A program made the position numbers and the translations under genes. From an uncultured Beijerinckiaceae bacterium (GTDB lineage: Bacteria > Pseudomonadota > Alphaproteobacteria > Rhizobiales > Beijerinckiaceae), in the NCBI GenBank assembly GCA_937863205.1, contig CALMGA010000416.1, positions 1 through 7,670 of the forward strand: a stretch of DNA of 7,670 bases, given 5' to 3'. Below are positions 1 through 5,309 of the stretch, piece after piece (the stretch's first letter is position 1; each line of letters opens with the position of its first letter). Under the pieces are notes generated by a model, which did not search any database, was not told the origin of the DNA, and worked only from the letters and a program-made list of their open reading frames with translations.

Positions 1-87
1 TGATCGACGTAGGCCGAAAATGACGCCTCGCTATCTTGCGTCCAGTGCTCCATCGTAGCTCGCCCGGTCCATCGTTGATCAACGACG

Positions 88-615
88 CTACAAGCTTCTC
101 CACACAGATCGACGATGACTTTCTGACGCAGTAGTATTAGCAGGCCGCTGAAAAAGGGTTGGTTCCGGCTCGGATTGCTGATCTCGCATGACTTTCGCGG
201 GCGGCCCGGCCCTTGTCGGGAAGACCGGCCCCTTCAACCCTGCCGGTCTGCCCGGTGCGCCGGGCACCAGCCCGCAGCTTGGAGCGCCTGCCTTTGCGAC
301 GTCATTCTCACGCTGCCACCGGCTCCTCCACAGTTTGGGCAGGCGGATGAGGTTGCAGGCTGCGGCCGAGAAGGCGAAGGCCATGTCGACGCGCTCGCGG
401 CCCCGCACCCGGATACGGCGCAGCAGCCCAAACTCCTTGCCCCAGCCAAAAGCTTCCTCGATCCGCTTGCGGATGCGCTGGCTCACCGCGTAGCCGGGAT
501 GGCGCGTGGTGCGCCCGTCCACGGCGGAGCGTCGCCTCGCGGTGTTGCGGGCGATGTGCGGCGTCACGTTCATGGAGCGCAACTCGTTCACGAAGTCCGC
601 GGCGTCGTAGCCCTT
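88..615 (-). pseudogene. IS5-like transposase, C-terminal remnant
   Basis: This is the last part of a DDE transposase, the enzyme that cuts and joins IS ends. The recognisable stretch starts at KGYDAADFVNEL (about 615-580) and runs through RSAVDGRTTRHPGYAVSQRI and RKRIEEAFGWGK to NLIRLPKLW (about 325). RKRIEEAFGWGK fits the R-(3)-E-(6)-K signature around the third catalytic acid of IS4/IS5-type enzymes. The N-terminal half with the two catalytic aspartates is missing: upstream of KGYD the frame runs into reverse-transcriptase codons (REA) and then an IS21 end. The open frame therefore extends to 756, but that 222-residue product is a chimera. Downstream of the family region the frame stays open through low-complexity sequence to a stop at 88-90, beyond the likely IS end near 140. 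It is not functional. IS5 and IS1182-type assignments are hard to separate by eye. Confidence 0.8.
140..160. repeat. candidate terminal end of the IS5-like element
   Basis: The block ggccgctgaaaaagg (143-157) lies just past the transposase C-terminus, where an IS end is expected. It resembles the ggccgctgaaaaa-type ends of some alphaproteobacterial IS elements, from memory. The opposite end is lost at the junction near 615, so neither the inverted repeat nor a target duplication can be confirmed. Confidence 0.3.
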
Positions 616-662
616 GGCCTCGCGCTGTCGCCAGCGCTCGGCCCAGAGGTCGAAGGCATAGT
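616..662 (-). pseudogene. group II intron reverse transcriptase, distal fragment
   Basis: About 15 codons, YAFDLWAERWRQREA, continue a group II intron reverse transcriptase after the interruption by the IS21 derivative. With the IS and one target duplication removed, the upstream fragment ending LANVYLHY joins in frame to give LHYAFDLWAERWRQREA, as in intact relatives, where this block precedes the YADD catalytic box. Here the frame passes straight into transposase codons (KGYD) at about 615/616, so the YADD box, thumb and maturase domains are all gone. Confidence 0.75.
657..662. repeat. target site duplication of the IS21 derivative (copy 1)
   Basis: The six bases catagt directly abut the IS end at 663 and are repeated exactly at 1493-1498 next to the other IS end. 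IS21-family elements typically duplicate 4-8 bp, so the length fits. Confidence 0.85.
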
Positions 663-677
663 TGTAACGCGACAATC
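663..677 (+). repeat. IS21 terminal inverted repeat (istB-distal end)
   Basis: TGTAACGCGACAATC reads inward from 663 and pairs with the end at 1478-1492. The 10-mer cgcgacaatc also occurs in inverted form at 811-820, inside the 3' end of istB. Confidence 0.85.
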
Positions 678-792
678 TGGATGCGACTTGCGCGGCAATC
701 AGGATGAGACTGATCGTGACGCGGCGATGGTGATCATCGGCGGGGGTTGCTGCCATGGTGCAAGCGGTTTCGGTGGCCTGTGTCGCGGCGCG

Positions 793-1470
793 TCAATCGG
801 CCGAGGTTTTGATTGTCGCGCGGGTCGGCGGGCGTCCGGGACCGCGCTTGCGTTCCATCGCCACCCGCCGGCGGTCGCTTTCGACGTTCATCTCGAAAAT
901 GGTTGCGTGGTGAACGAGGCGGTCCACCGCCGCGAGCGTCATGGTCGGGTCGGGGAAGACCTTGTTCCACTCGCCAAAAGGCTGGTTGGCCGTGATCAGC
1001 ATCGAGCGCCGCTCGTAGCGCGCGCCGATCAGCTCAAACAGAACGCTGGTTTCGGCCTGATCCTTGGTGACGTAGGCGAGGTCGTCCAGGATCAACAGGT
1101 CGAAGCGGTCGAGCTTGCTGATCGCCGCCTCCAGAACGAGCTCGCGCCGCGCCGCCTGGAGCCTTTGCACAAGGTCGGTGGTGCGGGTGAACAGCACCTT
1201 CCAGCCGTTCTCCACCAGGGCAAGGCCGATCGCCGCCGCGAGGTGGCTCTTGCCGCCGCCGGGCGGCCCGAACAGCAGCAGGTTGGCCCCGGTCTTCAGC
1301 CAGGCGTCGCCGGCGGCCACCGCGCTCACCTGCGCCTTGGAGAGCATCGGCACGGCGTCGAAGTCGAAGCTGTCCAGCGTTTTGCCGGGCGGCAGGCGGG
1401 CCTCGACGAGGTGGCGCTCGATGCGCCGGCGGTCGCGCTCGGCCAGCTCGTGTTCGGCCAGGATGCCGAC
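793..1470 (-). pseudogene. istB: IS21 transposition helper ATPase IstB, N-terminally truncated
   Basis: IstB is the AAA+ ATPase that helps the IstA transposase select target DNA in IS21-family elements. The frame is open from 1470 (ILAEHELAERDRRR, then LPPGKTLDSFDFDAVPML) to a normal family C-terminus ending at the stop 793-795. Walker A GPPGGGKS lies at about 1269-1246 and Walker B LLILDD at about 1098-1081, so the ATPase core is intact. The first roughly 40 residues of a normal IstB are missing and a stop codon (1471-1473) sits just upstream. The GTG at 1353, an apparent start, is an internal valine of the family sequence. No IstA partner exists in the window, so any product would be an incomplete helper without a transposase. 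Confidence 0.9.
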
Positions 1471-1477
1471 TCACCTT

Positions 1478-1492
1478 GATTGTCGCGGGACA
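1478..1492 (-). repeat. IS21 terminal inverted repeat (istA-side end)
   Basis: On the minus strand TGTCCCGCGACAATC reads inward from 1492. It differs from the partner end at only two positions. Immediately inside it, an in-frame stop (1471-1473) precedes the open istB remnant. Confidence 0.85.
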
Positions 1493-1498
1493 CATAGT
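1493..1498. repeat. target site duplication of the IS21 derivative (copy 2)
   Basis: Exact second copy of catagt. On the minus strand it reads actatg and belongs to the H-Y codons of the interrupted reverse transcriptase. Confidence 0.85.
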
Positions 1499-1797
1499 GC
1501 AGGTAGACGTTGGCCAGCAGCGGCGAGATCACCGAGCCCTGCCCCGTTCCCGTGTCGCTCACCTCGACCTGTCCGTCCTCGAGAACTCCGGCCCTGAGCC
1601 ATTTGCGATCCGGTGTTCGAGGAAGCGCATCAGCCAGTCCTGGCTGACGTCGTCGAAGAACGACCGGATGTCCGCGTCCAGGATGTAGTTCACCTTTGTG
1701 CTGGAGATCCCGACGCAGAGTGCGTGCAGCGCGTCGTGCTGGCCGCGCCCCGGCCGGAACCCGTACGAGAAGCCGAGGACGTCTTCCTCGTAGAGTC
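1493..1797 (-). pseudogene. group II intron reverse transcriptase, central fragment with frameshift
   Basis: The minus strand from about 1795 reads LYEEDVLGFSYGFRPGRGQH, then continues to DADIRSFFDDVSQDWLMRFL and EHRI (to 1607). These are RT core motifs, including an aspartate-rich catalytic block. After EHRI the frame breaks: two bases (1605-1606) separate it from KWLRAGVLEDGQVEVSDTGT and GQGSVISPLLANVYLHY, which is the next conserved RT segment. Compared with the family I recall, roughly ten residues between HRI and KWL are missing, so a short deletion with a frame change is likely. The upstream edge at about 1797 follows an in-frame stop and joins AAA-ATPase sequence, so the RT N-terminus and the intron RNA 5' domains are absent. 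The downstream edge is the IS21 insertion. It is inactive. Confidence 0.85.
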
Positions 1798-1799
1798 GT

Positions 1800-2236
1800 G
1801 GCCGCGCTCACCGTTCCGGGCGTCACGGCGAGCGGCGGGGCGCGCAGCCGACCCAGCACCTCGGCCGCGGTGAAGCGGCGGATGCGGTGCTGTTTCAGCA
1901 GGCGAGCGAGGGTGCCGTAGCTCGACGGCAGCGGTTCGCCGCTCGACAGGATGCAATCGACCAGGGCGTTGCGCCCGAGCCACACCCAATCCGGCGGCCT
2001 CGGCTCCTTCGCTTTGGCCGCGCTGCGCGGCGCGTCATCGACGGGCTCGACCACGCAAGAGCTGATGGGATCGCCGTCCTCATCGGTGCCGATTTTGACC
2101 GTGACGAGGCGGATGGCGATGGCTTTGCCTTCCGGGCCGTCCTTCGTCCGCTCGACCGTCGCGACGATGCTGCCGACATTCTTCTTCGCCGCGATCAGCA
2201 CGTCGGCAGCGCCGGCGAGCGATGTGTGCCCGCGCG
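1800..2236 (-). pseudogene. AAA/RecA-like ATPase of plasmid or phage type, C-terminal remnant
   Basis: The minus strand from 2236 reads RGHTSLAGAADVLIAAKK, then a strand-rich stretch (SIVATVERTKDGPEGKAIAI) and a C-terminal helical part with PDWVWLGRNALVDCILSSGE and TLARLLKQHRIRRFTAAEVL. RGHxSLxGAAD is a late conserved motif of the RepA/KaiC-like ATPases found on plasmids, prophages and integrative elements (AAA_25 type). Walker A and B would lie upstream and are absent: the frame meets a stop at about 2258, and the sequence there belongs to a transposase. The far end fades at about 1800, where RT codons begin in another frame. The open frame to 1326 is therefore an accidental fusion of this remnant with out-of-frame and then in-frame RT sequence. 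The family call is moderate and the exact replicon role is unknown. Confidence 0.6.
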
Positions 2237-2388
2237 GACGCGATCCGCAGCAGGCTCGTCACCGGGCGCCCGCCCGGGCGCCAGAATAGCACCCACCAGC
2301 AGCACCTGAACATGCCGCCAGGATCGCTGGACGAAGAGCGGCGCGAACGCAGGATGATTCCGGCGGAGCGGGCGGGTAAAGGCAGCAT
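2235..2388 (-). pseudogene. DDE transposase N-terminal remnant with two frameshifts
   Basis: From an ATG at 2388 the minus strand reads MLPLPARSAGIILR. One base out of frame it continues FAPLFVQRSWRHVQVLLVGA and ILAPG, and it then returns to the first frame for GRPVTSLLRIASARAH. Put together, this matches the start of a widespread DDE-endonuclease transposase family, which I recall as beginning roughly M.LP.....FAPLF...W.H...LL.GAILAPG.RTV.S.LRI. Two compensating single-base shifts lie near 2347 and 2275. About 50 residues survive before the sequence switches to the AAA ATPase remnant at about 2235. The family identification is from memory and the IS group (IS701-like or ISNCY) is uncertain. 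Confidence 0.6.
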
Positions 2389-2653
2389 GGCGGTATTTCT
2401 TGGCGGGGATGCCTCCAGACTACCCCTCACGCCCGCTTCGTCACCCCACCTCGCAAGCAGCCAGATTGGCCAAAGTCGAGCTGAGAGCGACATGCAGGGT
2501 CCCGCGTCGGCGAATGGCGAATGAAGCATTGCAGCGTCGTCCGCTCGTCACCGCTCAGTTCCACCCTGGCCGTCTTGAATCAAACGTGCTTCACAAGTGA
2601 GTCCAAAGCTCATCAGCGCTGAAACCCGCAGTGCCCCTGGCACGATGACCCAG
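2389..2653. other. no gene seen: IS upstream remnant and hsp31-like 3' flank
   Basis: Short frames on both strands here show no recognisable family. The part next to 2389 is probably the untranslated end of the DDE transposase element, but I could not identify an inverted repeat. A 5-bp hairpin (gtgcc-cct-ggcac, 2631-2643) lies 11 bases beyond the hsp31-like stop codon. It has no T-run and is too short to call a terminator. Confidence 0.4.
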
Positions 2654-3340
2654 CTATGCAGTTACAGCGAGCTGCTCGAGGAGCTTTCGGGCAGTCGCTG
2701 CGGATGATTGCGGGTTTTGACCGGTGGTCAATAGACCGTCGGTCACAACGCGGACCTCCCAAGCCTGCGTCTTTTCGAACAGGCCGCCCTTAGCAATTAG
2801 CTCGTCCTCCACCAGGAACGGAACCACCTTCGTTAGGCCGACGGCTTCCTCTTCGCCGTTTGTGAACCCGGTAACGCGCTTGCCTTCGACAAGCGGCCGC
2901 CCATCGGCTGCCTTGGCGTGTCGTAAAGCCCCCGGAGCGTGACAGACCAAAGCTATAGGTTTGGCAGCACCGATGAAGGACTCGATTAGCTTGATCGAGA
3001 TGGGATCCTCGGCGAGATCCCAAAGGGGGCCGTGGCCGCCGGGATAGAAGGCAGTATCGAAATCCTCCTGTCGGACGGTATCGAGCCGCACAGTGGCGCC
3101 GAGCTGCTTCTCGGCCGCAGCATCGGCTTCGAAGCGACGTGTGTCGTCCGTTTTGAAGCTAGGCTCGTTGCTTGCCGGATCGAGGGGGGGCCGGCCACCC
3201 TTCGGTGAGGCCAGCGTGATATCCGCGCCAAACTCCTTGAAGATGTAATATGGCGCAGCCAGCTCCTCGAGCCAGAACCCGGTCTTTCGTCCGGAACTGC
3301 CCAGTTTGTCATGTGATGTGAGGACCATCAGAACTTTCAC
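2654..3340 (-). CDS. DJ-1/PfpI family Hsp31-like protein (probable glyoxalase III or deglycase/chaperone type)
   Basis: A complete 228-residue protein of the DJ-1/PfpI superfamily, close to the yeast Hsp31/class III glyoxalase branch in length and motifs. It keeps the expected triad: nucleophile Cys133 in the elbow ALVCHAPGAL, His134 next to it, and Glu26 in WLEELAAP near the N-terminus. YPGGHGPLWDL (99-109) supplies the loop next to the active site. Related proteins convert methylglyoxal to lactate without glutathione and/or act as stress chaperones; the activity here is inferred from motifs. There is no signal peptide, so it is cytosolic. The start is GTG at 3340, backed by GAAGGGA seven bases upstream. 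Its stop is TAG at 2654-2656. It stands divergent from the XRE regulator at 3945, with about 600 bases between. Codon use is less GC-biased than in the oxidoreductase operon. Confidence 0.9.
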   Translation of the reverse strand: MKVLMVLTSHDKLGSSGRKTGFWLEELAAPYYIFKEFGADITLASPKGGRPPLDPASNEPSFKTDDTRRFEADAAAEKQLGATVRLDTVRQEDFDTAFYPGGHGPLWDLAEDPISIKLIESFIGAAKPIALVCHAPGALRHAKAADGRPLVEGKRVTGFTNGEEEAVGLTKVVPFLVEDELIAKGGLFEKTQAWEVRVVTDGLLTTGQNPQSSAATARKLLEQLAVTA

Positions 3341-3519
3341 TGCAGTGTCCCTTCAGGATCCCTGCCTAAGGCAGCAGGTCCGCCGACGTAATAGCCGCTG
3401 TGAGTATATTCGCTTCCAAGGTTTTCATTGGCGAAGTCGATAGCGATGAGGGTTGGCGAAGTGGATTGCATCGAGCACTTCGCCGCCAAACTTACGTCGG
3501 CACGGCGGCGCAACGGCAA
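3337..3519 (-). CDS. possible leader peptide overlapping the hsp31-like start (60 residues, doubtful)
   Basis: A 60-codon frame whose TGA overlaps the GTG start of the hsp31-like gene as GTGA, a layout typical of translational coupling. The sequence (SPTLIAIDFANENLGSEYTH, then SGYYVGGPAALG) resembles no family I know, and I see no clear ribosome binding site before its ATG. An internal ATG at about 3471 could be an alternative start. It may be a chance frame, the remnant of an older gene, or a coupled leader. Confidence 0.2.
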   Translation of the reverse strand: MPLRRRADVSLAAKCSMQSTSPTLIAIDFANENLGSEYTHSGYYVGGPAALGRDPEGTLQ

Positions 3520-3553
3520 ACTCGATCTTCTCGATCATAATCGATAGGCTCGG

Positions 3554-3559
3554 ATTATA
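3554..3559 (-). promoter_or_regulatory. candidate -10 box for the hsp31-like gene
   Basis: Perfect TATAAT on the minus strand. No good TTGACA-like -35 is seen at 16-18 bases upstream, so an activator or an alternative start may be needed. Transcription from here would give a leader of roughly 200 bases containing the possible leader frame. Confidence 0.35.
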
Positions 3560-3618
3560 CTGACTCACAAGCCGTTCTTTGGTCGAAGCGGATAGGAGCA
3601 CCTAGCGGCGCCGCAGCG

Positions 3619-3638
3619 GCCTCGGTGTTTTCCGAGGC
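3619..3638. promoter_or_regulatory. GC-rich hairpin in the divergent region
   Basis: gcctcgg-tgtttt-ccgaggc forms a perfect 7-bp stem with a 6-base loop. There is no T-tract on either strand, so it is not a standard terminator. It lies upstream of the candidate hsp31 promoter. A protein-binding dyad or a relic of an older transcript are alternatives. Confidence 0.3.
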
Positions 3639-3847
3639 TATCCACCGAAGTCTTCCTATCCCAGTGATGATGTCACAACCCTTCGCAAGAGTCTGCGTGA
3701 GATCCACCCTTCCTTGACGCAATGCTTAATACCAGAAGAATTTCTTCCTTTCGCCAGCAGGACCGTCCCACAGATCGACCGATGACTTCCACCCCACGAG
3801 ACGCGATCACAACCAGCTAGAATAGATCGCCAAGCAACATCGTTACT

Positions 3848-3863
3848 TAAGTCTTATGACTTA
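3848..3863. promoter_or_regulatory. candidate operator dyad upstream of the regulator
   Basis: TAAGTC-TTAT-GACTTA is a perfect 6-bp inverted repeat with a 4-base spacer inside the most AT-rich part of the region, 82 bases before the GTG of the XRE regulator. Position and size fit a dimeric helix-turn-helix repressor site, and autoregulation is the simplest guess. A TTATTATG stretch overlapping its right arm could serve as a -10 region. Confidence 0.4.
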
Positions 3864-3944
3864 TTATGTTGTAGGGGCAGAAGTCTTTAGAGAATTAGAC
3901 GCCGGCAGGTCCAGCAGGCGCGCTAAACGCTTGGAGTCTCGACA

Positions 3945-4820
3945 GTGCTAAACGGATTTCCATCTGTTGTCTCGATGAAGAAGCCGTCCATCGAGCAACG
4001 CAAGACGCTTGGCCATTTCCTGGCGAGCCGGCGCGCACGCCTTAAGCCAGAGGGGCTGGGCTTGCCGTCGACGAAGCGCCGCACACCAGGACTCCGCAGG
4101 GAAGAAGTGGCGGTTCTCGCCGGCGTCGGCGTTTGCTGGTATACTTGGCTTGAGCAGGGGCGCGACATCCAGGCGTCCGCCGACACACTCCGTCGTGTCG
4201 CCGACGTGCTTCAGCTCGACCGAACCGAGTCGACCCACCTTTTCGCTTTGTCTGCCCGAGACCGACCTTCATTCTCTTCGAGCGAGGAGTTAAGTGAAGG
4301 AGTGTCAATGTTCATCAAGGCGATCGATCCACTTCCTGCTTACGTCCGCAACACCCGATTTGATATACTCGCGTGGAATGCAGCAGTAAAGAATTTATTC
4401 GTCGATTATGCCACCTTGCATCCGCACGAACGGAATATTCTGAAACTGCTCTTTCTACATAAGCCGTATCGAACCTTGATGTATGATTGGGAGCAGATAG
4501 CGCGCGGCATGATCTCGACGTTCCGCGCCTCTCGAGCGAAAGCGCAGATCCAGGCACCGTTCGACGAGCTGGTGGAGGAGTTGTGCGGGTCCAGTCCGGA
4601 GTTCTGTGCTTGGTGGCCCGATACAGACGTGAAAGGATTCGACGAAGGTAGCGAGCGCCTCCAGCATCCCAAGCTCGGTCGCATAGATCTTACTTACGTT
4701 TCCCTGGCGCAAGAGGGCCGCCCGGATCTGTCGATCGTCATCTACGTGGAGGATAGAGATCCGATGGCTCGCAGTGACATGATGGAGAGCCATCTCCCAA
4801 GTGCTTTCCTGACCTGCTAG
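3945..4820 (+). CDS. XRE-family transcriptional regulator with MmyB-like ligand-binding domain
   Basis: A DNA-binding regulator of 291 residues. The N-terminal XRE/Cro-type helix-turn-helix covers about residues 19-95, with the family hallmark RRTPGLRREEVAVLAGVGV followed by WYTWLEQGRDIQASADTLRR. The rest is the MmyB-type ligand-binding (PAS-like) domain, recognisable by PAYVRNTRFDILAWNAA (131-147), the DYATLHPHERNILKLLF block and the C-terminal strands. Family members often sit beside oxidoreductase genes they control, and their ligands are mostly unknown. The GTG start at 3945 has GGAG eight bases upstream; ATG 3975 (MKKPSIEQ) is the alternative and would cost ten residues, but its upstream sequence lacks a clear Shine-Dalgarno. 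The gene diverges from the hsp31-like gene and precedes, on the same strand but 490 bases away, the aldehyde oxidoreductase operon. Targets are not shown by the sequence. Confidence 0.9.
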   Translation: MLNGFPSVVSMKKPSIEQRKTLGHFLASRRARLKPEGLGLPSTKRRTPGLRREEVAVLAGVGVCWYTWLEQGRDIQASADTLRRVADVLQLDRTESTHLFALSARDRPSFSSSEELSEGVSMFIKAIDPLPAYVRNTRFDILAWNAAVKNLFVDYATLHPHERNILKLLFLHKPYRTLMYDWEQIARGMISTFRASRAKAQIQAPFDELVEELCGSSPEFCAWWPDTDVKGFDEGSERLQHPKLGRIDLTYVSLAQEGRPDLSIVIYVEDRDPMARSDMMESHLPSAFLTC

Positions 4821-4860
4821 TCAAAATACAAACCCGCTACTTCTTGAGAGAGTCCGCCTC

Positions 4861-4965
4861 CTAGAGCATCGGACCCTAAACCGGGTCCAGTCAGATGCTC
4901 TAACCTATCGTGCCGCATCGGATTTGTCCAAAAACCGCTGCGCACTTTTCGGTCCGATGCTCTAG
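4861..4965. repeat. composite palindromic intergenic repeat (REP/MITE-like), 105 bp
   Basis: The outer arms ctagagcatcggacc (4861-4875) and ggtccgatgctctag (4951-4965) are perfect 15-bp inverted repeats. Each half also folds alone: tagagcatc (4862-4870) pairs with gatgctcta (4894-4902) around an inner ggaccc/gggtcc stem (4871-4876, 4883-4888), and gcatcgga (4915-4922) pairs with tccgatgc (4953-4960). Similar agagcatcggacc-type repeats are, from memory, common between genes in Rhizobiales. It begins 40 bases after the regulator stop and may terminate or stabilise that transcript. Confidence 0.8.
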
Positions 4966-5309
4966 AGAAAGCAAGCGGACGAGACAGCTTAATGATAGAG
5001 AAGCAATTCATGACCTCGACTTTCCAGGGTCCTGGCGTTGGATGAATTGCCTACTCGGCTTCGAATCCGATTCTTGAGGGCGCCATCGATTGCAAGCTGC
5101 AACCGCAGCAAGGCTCAACTTACGCAGCTAAAATCATTTGAAAACAGATCACTCGACAGTTGCAAATGAGTAATTCTCCGAGTTCCGAAAGCAGGTCGGA
5201 TGCTGACTCACGTTTCGAACATTGCCGTCAGTATAGGACAGTCCGCCATCCAGCGTAGGTCCATCATTTAGGCCAGAGCGGGTCAGACCGCCTTCCGAAG
5301 GAAACCGCA
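4966..5309. other. intergenic region upstream of the aldehyde oxidoreductase operon
   Basis: About 340 bases with no recognisable gene on either strand; this must hold the operon promoter unless transcription enters from further upstream. A small dyad ttgca-agc-tgcaa lies at 5090-5102 and a TATAGG at 5232-5237 without a matching -35. The ribosome binding site AAGGA (5298-5302) sits seven bases before the ATG at 5310. Confidence 0.45.

Larger units (their letters stand above)
663..1492 (-). mobile_element. IS21-family deletion derivative (istB remnant only), 830 bp, with both ends
   Basis: The element is bounded by imperfect inverted repeats: TGTaaCGCGACAATC at 663-677 (plus strand) and TGTccCGCGACAATC read inward from 1492 (minus strand), matching at 13 of 15 positions. 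Both ends are flanked by the direct repeat catagt. Inside is only an istB remnant. The istA transposase gene and the first part of istB, normally upstream near the 1492 end, are missing, and the deletion joint lies at about 1462-1475, close behind the terminal repeat. The other end carries a partial inner repeat of the terminus (gcgacaatctggatg at 669-683, gcggcaatcaggatg at 692-706), as IS21 elements often have multiple transposase-binding repeats. It cannot move on its own. Either a full copy inserted and later lost istA, or a shortened copy was mobilised in trans. Confidence 0.88.
3341..3944. other. divergent intergenic region between hsp31-like gene and regulator
   Basis: About 600 bases with no convincing protein gene. 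It holds the ribosome binding site of the hsp31-like gene (about 3348-3354, minus strand), a minus-strand TATAAT (3554-3559), a hairpin (3619-3638), an AT-rich stretch with a dyad (about 3835-3900) and the GGAG site of the regulator (3933-3936). The hsp31-proximal 200 bases carry short minus-strand frames of unknown meaning. The rest is featureless to me. Confidence 0.5.

Noticed and set aside
175..1479. 434-codon plus-strand open frame across the graveyard
   Set aside because: It runs antisense to the IS5-like transposase and istB remnants, whose minus-strand translations match known families. The plus-strand product has the composition of a GC-rich shadow and no recognisable domain.
1326..2201. 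ATPase-reverse transcriptase fusion as a possible anti-phage retroelement system
   Set aside because: The RT half is a broken group II intron RT, read partly in the wrong frame, lacking YADD and cut by an IS. The ATPase half lacks Walker motifs. The fusion is a chance frame.
2631..2643. Hairpin gtgcc-cct-ggcac after the hsp31-like gene as a terminator
   Set aside because: The stem is only five base pairs and no T-run follows on the minus strand.
3425..3538. 37-codon minus-strand frame starting MIEKIEFAVAPPCRRKFGG
   Set aside because: It looks somewhat protein-like but has no ribosome binding site, no family I recognise, and overlaps another short frame, so I did not call it.
4817..5011. 64-codon minus-strand frame
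   Set aside because: It mainly translates the palindromic repeat at 4861-4965 and has no family resemblance. Such frames accompany this kind of repeat.
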